NCBI GenBank assembly: GCA_004376435.1
Contig: SOJS01000092.1
Location: forward strand, 1-30,641
Reading direction: 5' to 3'
Length of the DNA stretch: 30,641 nucleotides
Source: Dehalococcoidia bacterium
Lineage (GTDB): Bacteria > Chloroflexota > Dehalococcoidia > Dehalococcoidales > JAUVZE01
Of the stretch, positions 14,585-22,172 are shown in pieces. A program made the translations under genes and the position numbers. A model generated the notes under the pieces. It ran no database searches. It worked only from the letters and a program-made list of their open reading frames with translations, and was not told the DNA's origin. The first letter of the stretch is position 1. The number at the start of each line of letters is the position of its first letter.

Positions 14585-15190
14585 CTATGCCCTAGCATAA
14601 GCCTTTCTATACCTCTTAAAGCCAAAATATGCCGCCACCGCCACCAGGCCGGTGGTGAGGAGAACGATGGTAGGAAGCTCCGGGATGGGATAACCGGGGT
14701 CGGCGCCTGGAGATATAACATCACAGGTACCGTCAGTCTGAAGCGTGATTGTGAGGTTACCTACGCTTGCTACTTCAATTGCTAGCCAGTCCCCGATTGG
14801 AACTGTAAAGGCAAGGACAGCAACTGAGTATGACTTGGTGATAGTATCAAATATATATGTGGCAGAAGTGCCGTAACCGGTAAAGGTAGTTCCGTCCCAT
14901 TTACCGACAGAAACTGTAAACTGTTTATTATTGTTAATTGCTCCGCACTTTAGTGTACCGGTCCACGTGTCTGCGGGGAAGGGGACATCGCACTGTGCAG
15001 CATTTTCCGCCGTCCAGCGCGTGGTGGCACCCTTAGCAATATCTACTGTGCCAGTTTCACCGTGAGTCTCCTTATACATAACGAGGTCGCTATCTAAATC
15101 CCATGTTTGACTCGCTGCCAGCGCCACACCGCCTAGGCCGACAGCCAGCATCACTGCTAACAATACCGATACCACTAATCTTCGCTTCAT
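14585..15190 (-). CDS. Secreted protein with exosortase-type C-terminal sorting signal
   Basis: The protein has 201 residues. Residues 1-25 form a signal peptide (KRR, then a hydrophobic stretch ending ALA). The middle part is Thr-, Gly- and Asp-rich, has three Cys (in AAQCDV, LKCGAI and GTCDV) and looks like beta-sandwich sequence. The C-terminus has a tripartite signal: PIPELP (168-173), a hydrophobic helix (about 174-191) and a basic tail KRYRK. This resembles PEP-CTERM/PEF-CTERM signals, with PEL in place of PEP. The exosortase gene lies 85 nt upstream, so it is probably the cognate substrate. A promoter precedes it. Confidence 0.75.
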   Translation of the reverse strand: MKRRLVVSVLLAVMLAVGLGGVALAASQTWDLDSDLVMYKETHGETGTVDIAKGATTRWTAENAAQCDVPFPADTWTGTLKCGAINNNKQFTVSVGKWDGTTFTGYGTSATYIFDTITKSYSVAVLAFTVPIGDWLAIEVASVGNLTITLQTDGTCDVISPGADPGYPIPELPTIVLLTTGLVAVAAYFGFKRYRKAYARA

Positions 15191-15234
15191 CGAGTCGGCT
15201 CTCTTATGTGATGCTAGAGCAATTTTTCTACATC

Positions 15235-15261
15235 ATTATAATTATACACAACTGATGACAA
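15235..15261 (-). promoter_or_regulatory. Possible promoter for the sorting-substrate gene
   Basis: On the minus strand, TTGTCA (15256-15261) and TATAAT (15235-15240) are separated by 15 nt, slightly short. A second overlapping TATAAT lies at 15241-15246. The gap between exosortase and substrate is AT-rich. The substrate may therefore be expressed more strongly than its sortase. Confidence 0.35.
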
Positions 15262-15275
15262 AAGTTAAAAGTTTC

Positions 15276-16106
15276 TCACCTTTTTTGCAAAGAAGCACCT
15301 GTGAAACCCAGCCCCAATAGACGGCTGAAAACCACAAGAAAGAGGACAGCAACCACGAAGAATAGTACACTGGAATAAGTGTGGAAAAAGCTCATCGCTG
15401 CTTCGGCTCCATAGTAATTGGCTATTAAAAGGACAGAGACAATCCGCACCAGGTTAGCCAGGACGGCTATCGGGACGGCGATGACAAAAAGGATGGCTCT
15501 TTTGTAAAAACGCCCTCTTAGAAAGTAGCCAAATATAGCCGTCAGCGCCAGCAGGGAGATTAGGGTGTTTATGCCGCTGCAGGGTACGCCGATGATAAAG
15601 GCTGCCTCCTCGAGGCGGATTTCGCCTCCGCTGATGGCAACCGGAATGCCCATAGCGCCAATGATGGACGCTGACCAGTTGGCTGAGAGGGATTGTAGCC
15701 AGTTGCCAATGTTATCCAGAAAGGGGAAGGGAATCATAAAAATAAGAAAACATAGCGGAAAGAGGAGGCATTTTAGCCCCTTCTTTCCCCAGAAATAGAG
15801 CACCAGACCGCTGAGGACAACTAAAAATGATATCGCCGACAGGAAATTGAAATAGAAAACAAAGCCGACAATATGGAGCAATAAGCCGAAAATAATAACC
15901 ACAATGCCAAGGGGGAACGACTTTGCCCCTTTTAGCTGGTGCCTTTTTCTCCAGAAGATAAAGCCGGAGACGGGGATAATCAAAAAGCCGTGGGAATAAT
16001 AGGAATGGCCAAGCCAGGAGTTGACTAGCCAGATGAAGGTCTGGAAATAGAGGAGGGATAAGAGGATAACAATCAGCGATATGGCGATTGTCTTCTTAGC
16101 CTTCAA
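15276..16106 (-). CDS. Exosortase (archaeosortase/exosortase family transpeptidase)
   Basis: This 276-residue integral membrane protein has about eight helices. The catalytic triad of the family is visible: Cys 176 in GVPCSGINTL, Arg 221 in NLVRIVSV and His 242 in FFHTYSS. The N-terminal signature YYSHGFLIIPVSGFIFWRKR is also present. Exosortases cut C-terminal sorting signals and are thought to transfer the protein to a surface anchor. TTG start at 16104-16106 with GGAGAGG upstream. The substrate and EpsI-like genes follow on the same strand. I cannot assign it to a numbered exosortase subfamily. Confidence 0.9.
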   Translation of the reverse strand: MKAKKTIAISLIVILLSLLYFQTFIWLVNSWLGHSYYSHGFLIIPVSGFIFWRKRHQLKGAKSFPLGIVVIIFGLLLHIVGFVFYFNFLSAISFLVVLSGLVLYFWGKKGLKCLLFPLCFLIFMIPFPFLDNIGNWLQSLSANWSASIIGAMGIPVAISGGEIRLEEAAFIIGVPCSGINTLISLLALTAIFGYFLRGRFYKRAILFVIAVPIAVLANLVRIVSVLLIANYYGAEAAMSFFHTYSSVLFFVVAVLFLVVFSRLLGLGFTGASLQKR

Positions 16107-16162
16107 CTTTAGCCTCTCCGGTCACCTTTTTGAGTAGATTATACTAAACAGGTTGGCGTAGC

Positions 16163-16972
16163 CTAGAAATAAAGTGGCGCAATCAGGAACAGGATAATAT
16201 TAACCACCCCGTGTGACAAGCTCACCCCGTATAGAGAGCCCGTTTTTTTAACGACGAGGGCATAAATCCCACCAAGAGAAAAGGCAAGCAGCACGTCCCA
16301 GAGGACGAGATTGCCGATATGCATTATGGCAAAGATTAGGGATACAAACAGGATTCCCCACCAGCCCATTGTCTTGAGGGCGTGGTATTGCATCAGCCCG
16401 CGAAAAGCCAGCTCCTCAACAAAACCGGTGTAGATGACCATAATGAGCACCGGGGCAACTAGAAAGGAGGGCTCCAGGCTATAAAGAAGTGGTGCCGGCG
16501 TTAGCAGCTTGTATTCCAAAATGCCTATGGGCAGCGCTAGAAGCACTACCCCGAATTCAATTGGTATGTCTTTTGCCTTGGGCAGGGCTATGCCCACATC
16601 TTTGAGGCTTAACCTCTGAATCATCATACAGGCGAGGATGGCAATGAATATCGGGATGCTAATGAGCAGAAACCACATCATATAGCCAAAATGGGTCAAA
16701 GGCATAGCCAGGCTTAGGATTCTGATGAGGGGGGCAATGGCAAGGGCAAGCAGGAGACCGGAAAAGGCGGACTTCTTTATCACAATGGAATTGATGAGCA
16801 GGGCAAAGAATATGCCAATATGAAAAGTTATGCCCGATATTGGGTTATATATTGTCGCCGCCTCGGCGCAGGCTATCAGGACAAGATAGACACCACCGAT
16901 GACCTTCTCCAGTTTACCTATTTTGAGGGGCAGTTTCTGCCCTGAAATTGTGCTGATGCTTTCTTGTGACAT
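16163..16972 (-). CDS. CPBP-family intramembrane metalloprotease (CAAX protease/Abi type)
   Basis: The protein has 269 residues and about seven membrane helices. The CPBP motifs are present: EELAFRGLMQY (Glu-Glu and Arg) and FAIMHIGN (His), plus a later LSHGVVNI. Family members cleave substrates within the membrane or act in bacteriocin immunity and surface-protein processing. It lies 56 nt upstream of the exosortase gene on the same strand, so it may belong to that transcription unit. Its substrate is unknown. Confidence 0.88.
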   Translation of the reverse strand: MSQESISTISGQKLPLKIGKLEKVIGGVYLVLIACAEAATIYNPISGITFHIGIFFALLINSIVIKKSAFSGLLLALAIAPLIRILSLAMPLTHFGYMMWFLLISIPIFIAILACMMIQRLSLKDVGIALPKAKDIPIEFGVVLLALPIGILEYKLLTPAPLLYSLEPSFLVAPVLIMVIYTGFVEELAFRGLMQYHALKTMGWWGILFVSLIFAIMHIGNLVLWDVLLAFSLGGIYALVVKKTGSLYGVSLSHGVVNIILFLIAPLYF

Positions 16973-17014
16973 CAGTTGCCTTCTGTTTTTGAGGCGGCTG
17001 ATTTCTCATTAAGG

Positions 17015-17041
17015 ATAAAAAATTTGCGGCAATAAAGCCGC
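17015..17041 (-). terminator. Intrinsic terminator of the small membrane-protein gene
   Basis: On the minus strand a GCGGC-TTTATT-GCCGC hairpin is followed by AAATTTTTT. It lies between the 78-residue membrane protein and the CPBP gene. Its GCGGC/GCCGC stem also lies inside a wider 12-bp inverted repeat (16988-16999 with 17036-17047) that could form a competing fold. Confidence 0.45.
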
Positions 17042-17095
17042 CTCAAATAACTAAAAATAAGCTATACTCTGTTATTACCAGCCTTGTGCTCCTGC

Positions 17096-17332
17096 CTAGA
17101 TTACCTCCCAGATCTTCATTACTACAACCATGGCAAAGGCGAAGAGGAGGGGCAGGATTGCCAGCTTTAGCCGGGTTGCCAGTGAACCTATCCTTGTCCT
17201 GCCGTTAGCTGGGATAGCTAGTTCCTTGGTTATAAGTGAAGCCGTCAGGACTAATACACCGACGGCGGTAAACATTGCCGCTTGCTGTAACATTACCACT
17301 GTTGTTGTTGTCGTTGTTATCGTAGTAATCAT
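17096..17332 (-). CDS. Small membrane protein with a Thr-rich N-terminus, unknown
   Basis: The 78-residue protein has a Thr-rich start (TTITTTTTT), a hydrophobic helix at about 17-37, a polar loop with NGRTRIGSL, and a second helix at about 54-77. I recognise no family. The two-helix profile and the terminator after it favour a real gene over the overlapping plus-strand frame. The upstream ribosome-binding site (AAGAAAG) is only moderate. Confidence 0.45.
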   Translation of the reverse strand: MITTITTTTTTVVMLQQAAMFTAVGVLVLTASLITKELAIPANGRTRIGSLATRLKLAILPLLFAFAMVVVMKIWEVI

Positions 17333-17488
17333 TATTCTTTCTTGGCTAGCTATTATGTTAGTAGCCGGAAGTTGCCAGATGTCAATATTATAACCCGCGG
17401 CGCGTTCTTAGTCAAATGTCTCGGGCTAGCTTTAGGTCGGGCTTGGTGGCCGGGGCTTGCCTTATATAGTGCCGTCACTTCAGGTAGG

Positions 17489-17517
17489 TTGAAATAAGAC
17501 TCCAGTATTGTCATAAT
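17489..17517 (+). promoter_or_regulatory. Possible promoter for the acyl-CoA-ligase-like gene
   Basis: TTGAAA (17489-17494) and CATAAT (17512-17517) are 17 nt apart, about 55 nt before the ATG. The AAGGAG site lies at an unusually long distance (about 12 nt) from the start at 17572. The rest of 17394-17571 shows nothing else. Confidence 0.4.
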
Positions 17518-17571
17518 AGGTGAATATTAGGCTATAGCTTATCCTGATGTTATAAGGAGCTTTACAAAATT

Positions 17572-19107
17572 ATGGAGCCGAAAGTCGGCAATCTGAGACT
17601 GATGCTGGAGGAAGTGGCCAAAAATTATGGCGCCAAGACAGCGGTTGTCTCTGGCGAGCGCCGCTTGTCCTATGCCGAGTTGGATGAAGCCTCAAATAAG
17701 GTAGCCAATGCCTTGATGGGGGTTGGGGTGGGCCGGGGCGACCGAGTGGCTATGCTGCTGACTAATAGCCCGGAATTTGTTATTATCTATTTTGGCATAG
17801 TCAAAATTGGTGGTATCGCTGTTCCCCTGGATGTTAAGTATAAAATTGATGAGCTAGCCTCCCTTTTTGATGATTCTCAGCCGAAGGTCCTGGTGGCGGA
17901 AAGCCCCCTTCTTGAGCTGTTAGCTCCCGCCCTGCCCCGGTTCAAATATATAGAGTCGGTCATAGGTGTCGGTCCTCACAATGAGGGTAAGTTTCTTAGC
18001 TATCAGCAGATTATAGCCACCGGTTCAGCAGGCAGGATTGAAGTTGAGCTAGCCGGTGATGATGTCGCCCATATTGGCTACACTTCAGGTCCGACCACTA
18101 ATCCCAGGGGGGCGATGCTCACCCATCGCAGCCTGGTCGCCGAGACAGCAATATCAGCTTACGGCTTTCAGCAGACGGATAAGGATATAGCGGTACTGTT
18201 TGCTCTGCCGATGCACCATGTCTTCGGTCTGGTTGGCATATTGCTGACCGCTATCTATAAAGGGAGCACAGTGGTAACCGTGTCCGGGCTGTCTATTAGC
18301 AGTGTTCTGGAGATTATGGAAAGGAGGCGGAGCACTATATTTATGGGGGTGCCTTATGTCTATAACCTGATGGTCAATGCCGCCGAGAAGGACGGAATAA
18401 GGAGTAATTTAAGCTCTCTCCGCCTCTGTGGTAGTGCCGGTGCGCCGCTACCACCTGATATTGCCAAGCGCTTTAAGAAGCACTTTGGCCGGGATATTAT
18501 TGATTTCTGGGGTCTGACCGAGGCTACCTGTCATATTACCTGCCCGCCCCTTGATGGCACAGGAAGGTTGGGCTCGGTGGGGAAAGCCCTGCCCGGCTGG
18601 GAGATAAAGATAGTGGACGATAATGGCCGGGAGCTAGTGGTAAATGAGCCGGGTGAGATAATTGCCCGGGGCGCAATAATGAAGGGCTATTATAATAATC
18701 CCCAAGCCACCGCCGAGGTGATAAAGGATGGCTGGCTTTATACTGGTGACATTGGCAGGGTGGACGAGGATGGCTATCTGTATATCCTGGGCAGGAAGAA
18801 GGACACCATTATCAGAAAGGGTCAGAATATCTACCCGGCTGATATTGAGGTTGTGCTCTCTGCCCATCCTAAAGTGGCTGAGGTGGTGGTGGTGGGGATT
18901 GCTGATGAAATGCGAGGCGAGATTGTTAGAGCCTGCCTCGTATTCAAGGAGGGGGAGGTGGCTACGGAAGAGGAGATGAGGCACTTTTGCCGACAACACA
19001 TGGCTGACTACAAGCTACCAAAGCAGATTTTATTTTTGCCCTCCCTGCCTAAAACTGCCGCCGGCGAGATTTATAAGGAGGCGCTTAAGGATATACCCTT
19101 ACCCTAA
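17572..19107 (+). CDS. AMP-dependent acyl-CoA synthetase homologue lacking the catalytic lysine
   Basis: The protein has 511 residues in the ANL superfamily. It has the usual order: the P-loop-like YTSGPTTNPRG (170-180), DFWGLTEATCH, GWLYTGDIGRVDEDGYL, GRKKDTIIRKGQNIYP (hinge) and the C-terminal PKTAAGEIYKEAL. The last motif normally reads GK; here it is Gly-Glu (Glu 499), so the lysine needed for adenylation is missing. The P-loop also departs from YTSGTTGxPKG at three positions. It may be a thioesterification-only enzyme, a ligase with an altered mechanism, or inactive. The fatty-acid substrate cannot be inferred. Confidence 0.85.
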   Translation: MEPKVGNLRLMLEEVAKNYGAKTAVVSGERRLSYAELDEASNKVANALMGVGVGRGDRVAMLLTNSPEFVIIYFGIVKIGGIAVPLDVKYKIDELASLFDDSQPKVLVAESPLLELLAPALPRFKYIESVIGVGPHNEGKFLSYQQIIATGSAGRIEVELAGDDVAHIGYTSGPTTNPRGAMLTHRSLVAETAISAYGFQQTDKDIAVLFALPMHHVFGLVGILLTAIYKGSTVVTVSGLSISSVLEIMERRRSTIFMGVPYVYNLMVNAAEKDGIRSNLSSLRLCGSAGAPLPPDIAKRFKKHFGRDIIDFWGLTEATCHITCPPLDGTGRLGSVGKALPGWEIKIVDDNGRELVVNEPGEIIARGAIMKGYYNNPQATAEVIKDGWLYTGDIGRVDEDGYLYILGRKKDTIIRKGQNIYPADIEVVLSAHPKVAEVVVVGIADEMRGEIVRACLVFKEGEVATEEEMRHFCRQHMADYKLPKQILFLPSLPKTAAGEIYKEALKDIPLP

Positions 19108-19184
19108 TCTGGCGCCCGTGTTTTTAGAAAACCTTATATCACCCCCTCTTTAATTCCTCTGACCAGTGATTTTTTTAAACCTGC

Positions 19185-19230
19185 TTGCAAGGTTAAGTGG
19201 TATATGATACATTACATAGTAAGACTATGT
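19185..19230 (+). promoter_or_regulatory. Promoter and palindromic operator of the PadR/HAAS operon
   Basis: TTGCAA (19185-19190) and TACATT (19208-19213) are 17 nt apart. Immediately downstream is a perfect palindrome, ACATAGT-AAG-ACTATGT (19214-19230), at the expected transcription start. PadR proteins bind ATGT/ACAT-type dyads, and the gene downstream is a PadR, so autorepression is likely. Confidence 0.5.
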
Positions 19231-19254
19231 AGAAAGATAAGCGAGGTAATTTGA

Positions 19255-19590
19255 ATGGCACCAAGGCGTGAGATAATGAAGGTCAGCATTGACTCCTTGC
19301 TGCTTTGTCTGATATCCCAGCAGCCGATGTATGGCTACCAGATTATTAAGGAGCTAGAGACAGAGAGCCAGGGATACTTTAAATTTAAGGAGGGCACTCT
19401 TTACCCGGCGCTCCACCGTCTGGAGAGGGCTGGCTTAATACTGGGCAGGTGGCAGCTGCTGACCAGCGGTCGGCAGAGGCGCTATTATAATATTACTGAT
19501 AAAGGACATAAGGCGCTGGTGGATAAGAGAAGCCAGTGGCAGGACTTCTTCACCGCCATGAACCTGATTATCAAGCCGGCGAGCATCTAA
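19255..19590 (+). CDS. PadR-family transcriptional regulator
   Basis: The protein has 111 residues. The PadR winged helix is complete: LLLCLISQQPMYGYQIIKEL, then FKEGTLYPALHRLERAGLI and the wing RRRYYNITDKGHKAL (first residues approximate). A short C-terminal helix mediates dimerisation in the family. ATG at 19255; an internal ATG at 19276 is possible. The HAAS-domain membrane protein follows after 14 nt, a common PadR pairing in which the regulator controls its partner. Confidence 0.9.
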   Translation: MAPRREIMKVSIDSLLLCLISQQPMYGYQIIKELETESQGYFKFKEGTLYPALHRLERAGLILGRWQLLTSGRQRRYYNITDKGHKALVDKRSQWQDFFTAMNLIIKPASI

Positions 19591-19604
19591 TATAGGGAAG
19601 GGAA

Positions 19605-20519
19605 ATGGCCACGGCACTGAGTCATTACCTGGAGAGTATTAGAGATAACCTAAGGCTTGACCTCTCTACCGAGAGGGAGGTTATCACTGAGCTTGAGGCG
19701 CATATTGAGGACAGGCTCCAGGAGCTGAAGGAAGCCGGACTATCCGAGGAGGAAGCGGCCAGCACCTGTGTTGGGCTTCTGGGCTCAGCTAAGCTGGTTG
19801 CCGGCCGCATATATGAGGCTCACAGCCAGGGTAGCTGGCGGCAGGCACTACTGGCTTCAATGCCCCACCTGCTCTTTGCTCTGCTCTTTGCTCTTAATTG
19901 GTGGCGGGGTATTGGCTGGCTTCTGGTTACGCTTGCTTTAGTCCTTGGTATGGCTGTCTATGGCTGGTGGCGTGGTAAACCGACCTGGCTTTTCCCTTGG
20001 CTGGGCTACTCCCTGCTGCCGGTAGTTGGCGCTGGTCTCCTCTTGCTTTATCTGCCCCGAGGCTGGTCATGGCTGGCAATAATTATCTACATCCCGCTGG
20101 CGCTGTGGCTGCTGTACTCCATTGTGGTTCAGACAATAAAGAGAGACTGGTTATACAGCTCGCTGATGCTGTTTCCGGTGCCGATTATTATTGGCTGGTT
20201 TTTAGCTATTGAGCTGGGGGGTAGATTCCCCGGGTTTAGCACCCAGCGCCTTTACCAGCTGGCTCCCTGGATGGGGCTGAGCTTTCTGGCTCTGGGGGTT
20301 AGTGTGGCTATCTTCATTCGTCTGCGGCAGCGCTGGCTTAAGGTAGCCATACTGGCTGTATCCGGGTTTCTGACACTGGCTATGGTCGCTACTCAAGCCG
20401 GCGGCAAGCTGGACTTAGCCGCCTTCTTAATCCTTATTGTGGTCATGTTCGGGCTTTTCTTAAGTCCGGCACTGGTGGAGCGAAAGATAAGGCATCATTA
20501 TAAACAACCATTGGCGTAA
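19605..20519 (+). CDS. HAAS-domain membrane protein
   Basis: The protein has 304 residues. Residues of about 1-75 form the helical HAAS (DUF1700-like) domain, with LDLSTEREVITELEAHIEDR and EAGLSEEEAASTCVGLLGSA. About eight hydrophobic segments rich in Trp and Leu follow. The family is thought to couple PadR-type control to membrane stress, but no biochemical activity is known. Start ATG with GGGAAGGG upstream. Confidence 0.82.
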   Translation: MATALSHYLESIRDNLRLDLSTEREVITELEAHIEDRLQELKEAGLSEEEAASTCVGLLGSAKLVAGRIYEAHSQGSWRQALLASMPHLLFALLFALNWWRGIGWLLVTLALVLGMAVYGWWRGKPTWLFPWLGYSLLPVVGAGLLLLYLPRGWSWLAIIIYIPLALWLLYSIVVQTIKRDWLYSSLMLFPVPIIIGWFLAIELGGRFPGFSTQRLYQLAPWMGLSFLALGVSVAIFIRLRQRWLKVAILAVSGFLTLAMVATQAGGKLDLAAFLILIVVMFGLFLSPALVERKIRHHYKQPLA

Positions 20520-20543
20520 AGACGCCCGCCTAAAAGGGGGTTT

Positions 20544-21404
20544 GTGGTGAAAAAGGTAACCATTGTCACTGATAGTATCGCCTGTCTCACCAAGGAATTT
20601 GTTGACCAGTATGGCATTATCATTGTCCCCATCAGCATCTACTTTCGGGACAAGGTCTACCGGGACTGGATAGACTTAACCCCGACCAAGGCTTATGAGA
20701 TGTTTTTAGAAGACCCCAAAAGTTTTGCCACCTCACCGGCATCACCCGGCCGCTACCTTGAAGCCTACCAGAAAGCAAGCAGTAAGACGGAAGGTGTCCT
20801 TTGTATTACCCTTTCGGCTAAGTTAAGCACCGGCTATGAGATGGCTTGTGTCGCCAAGGAAGAAGCCAAGACGGAACTCCCCCAGCTCTCTGTAGAGGTG
20901 ATGGACTCCCAGTTAGTCACCGCCGCTCAGGGCTTTATTGCCCTAGCCGCCGCCAGAGCCGCCGCTGAGGGGAAGGAGCTGGCTGAGGTAGTTAAAGTGG
21001 CTGAGGAGGTTAGAAGCAAGGCTAACTTTATTATCCTTCTTGATACCATCCGTCATGTTTACCGCACCGGTCGCATACCCAAGGTGGCTTCCCAGGTAGG
21101 CTCTATGCTTAGAATTAAGCCAATACTTAGTATGTCCTCCGGGTTGGTGCGTTTTAGCGGTGCCGCCAGAAGCCGGGAGCGTGGCCTGGACCGCATCCTG
21201 CAGATGATGAGGGATAAAGTAGGGCAGAAGCCGGTGCATGTTGCCGTGATGCATGCCTATGTCCCTGAGGAAGCGGAAAGGCTGAAGGAGCGGATATCAT
21301 CTGAGTTTAATTGCGCCGAGCTGTGGCTTACCGAGTTCAGCCCGGTAATGGGCTATGCCACCGGCACCGGCACCTTGGGTTTTGCTTTTTACAGTGATGA
21401 TTAA
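20544..21404 (+). CDS. degV: DegV-family fatty-acid-binding protein
   Basis: The protein has 286 residues in the DegV (FakB-type) fold. The N-terminal VTIVTDSIACLTKEF is typical, followed by TSPASPGRYLEAYQ, the fatty-acid-site signature ITLSAKLSTGYEMA and a C-terminal GTGTLGFAF. FakB proteins present a bound fatty acid to FakA kinase for phospholipid synthesis. GTG at 20544, after AAGGGGG. Its stop overlaps the ATG of a truncated second copy. No fakA is in the window. Confidence 0.92.
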   Translation: MVKKVTIVTDSIACLTKEFVDQYGIIIVPISIYFRDKVYRDWIDLTPTKAYEMFLEDPKSFATSPASPGRYLEAYQKASSKTEGVLCITLSAKLSTGYEMACVAKEEAKTELPQLSVEVMDSQLVTAAQGFIALAAARAAAEGKELAEVVKVAEEVRSKANFIILLDTIRHVYRTGRIPKVASQVGSMLRIKPILSMSSGLVRFSGAARSRERGLDRILQMMRDKVGQKPVHVAVMHAYVPEEAERLKERISSEFNCAELWLTEFSPVMGYATGTGTLGFAFYSDD

Positions 21405-21516
21405 TCAGGTGGCTGTTGTTACTGATACCACTGCCTGTATTCCCCGCCAGCAAGTAGAGAAGTATGGCATTGAGGTGGTGCCGATAGAGCTTGTTTTTGG
21501 CGGTCGGGTCTTTTAA
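21397..21516 (+). pseudogene. Truncated second DegV-like gene (N-terminal fragment)
   Basis: A 39-residue frame starts with ATG in the ATGATTAA overlap with degV. It reads VAVVTDTTACIPRQQVEKYG, then EVVPIELVFGG, and ends at TAA. It matches the first beta-alpha-beta of DegV proteins and aligns with residues of about 4-39 of the upstream gene, with many differences. The remaining 240 residues are gone. It looks like a degraded tandem duplicate cut at its 3' side, not a functional protein. Confidence 0.75.
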
Positions 21517-21544
21517 CCAGCTAGCCAAATTAGGGAAAAAGCCT

Positions 21545-21550
21545 TATAAT
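21545..21550 (+). promoter_or_regulatory. TATAAT box directly before the P-loop kinase start
   Basis: A consensus -10 hexamer ends 5 nt before the GTG at 21556. Transcription would begin at or next to the start codon, giving a nearly leaderless mRNA. I see no convincing -35 box. Confidence 0.3.
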
Positions 21551-21555
21551 AAGGT

Positions 21556-22143
21556 GTGGAAAATAGCCAGCTTGTTGCCGATGTGGGGCAGCTAAGTGAA
21601 GGCCTGGGGCAGCTTCCCGAGCCGATGGCAGAGCCGGCCTTCATTGTCGTCAGTGGCCTACCCGGCACGGGAAAGTCATACTTTTGCACTAAGCTGGCCG
21701 AGAAGCTACCGTTTGCTATCCTGGAGAGTGATGTTTTGCGCAAGACCCTTTTCCCATCACCCAGCTATAGCCTGGAGGAAAGCGCCCGCCTTTTCCAAGC
21801 GTGTCATCTTCTCGTTGAGAGGCTGCTAAAGAAGGGGATACCGCTCATTCTGGATGCCACCAATCTCTCGGAGCGGTATCGCCAGAGGTTGTATAATATT
21901 GCTGACCGCTTAAATGCTAAGCTCATACTGGTGCGGGTTGAGGCTCCAGCCGAGGTGGTGCGTCAGCGGCTTGAAGCCAGACAGGATGATGATAGCCCAC
22001 ACAACAAATCAGATGCTGACTGGGAAATATACCAGAAAATGAAGACGTCGGTTGATAAAATCAGTCGTAACCACTATGCCGTGGATACTTCCCGGGATAT
22101 CACCCCTGTCCTGGACAAGGTTGTCCGCGCCGTGAGGCGTTAG
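21556..22143 (+). CDS. P-loop NTPase/kinase of the AAA-33 (polynucleotide-kinase-like) type
   Basis: The protein has 195 residues. The Walker A motif is GLPGTGKS (34-41), ESDVLRK follows, and a Walker-B-like LILDATNLSERYRQ comes next. The lid region contains VEAPAEVVRQRLEAR. This is the layout of small-molecule and nucleotide kinases (zeta-toxin or gluconate-kinase-like group); the substrate is not evident. GTG start at 21556 with no clear ribosome-binding site; a later ATG (residue 24) would still keep Walker A. The aminopeptidase gene follows after 29 nt. Confidence 0.75.
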   Translation: MENSQLVADVGQLSEGLGQLPEPMAEPAFIVVSGLPGTGKSYFCTKLAEKLPFAILESDVLRKTLFPSPSYSLEESARLFQACHLLVERLLKKGIPLILDATNLSERYRQRLYNIADRLNAKLILVRVEAPAEVVRQRLEARQDDDSPHNKSDADWEIYQKMKTSVDKISRNHYAVDTSRDITPVLDKVVRAVRR

Positions 22144-22172
22144 TTTTTAGCCTAGGGAAAGGAAGTTTTAAG

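Noticed and set aside
16988..17047. 12-bp inverted repeat as an insertion-sequence end
   Set aside because: No transposase or target duplication is nearby; the inner GCGGC hairpin with a T run explains it better as a terminator.
17281..17330. Trinucleotide-like GTT/GTC run as a CRISPR or microsatellite
   Set aside because: It encodes the Thr-rich start of the small membrane protein, is imperfect, and has no spacer structure.
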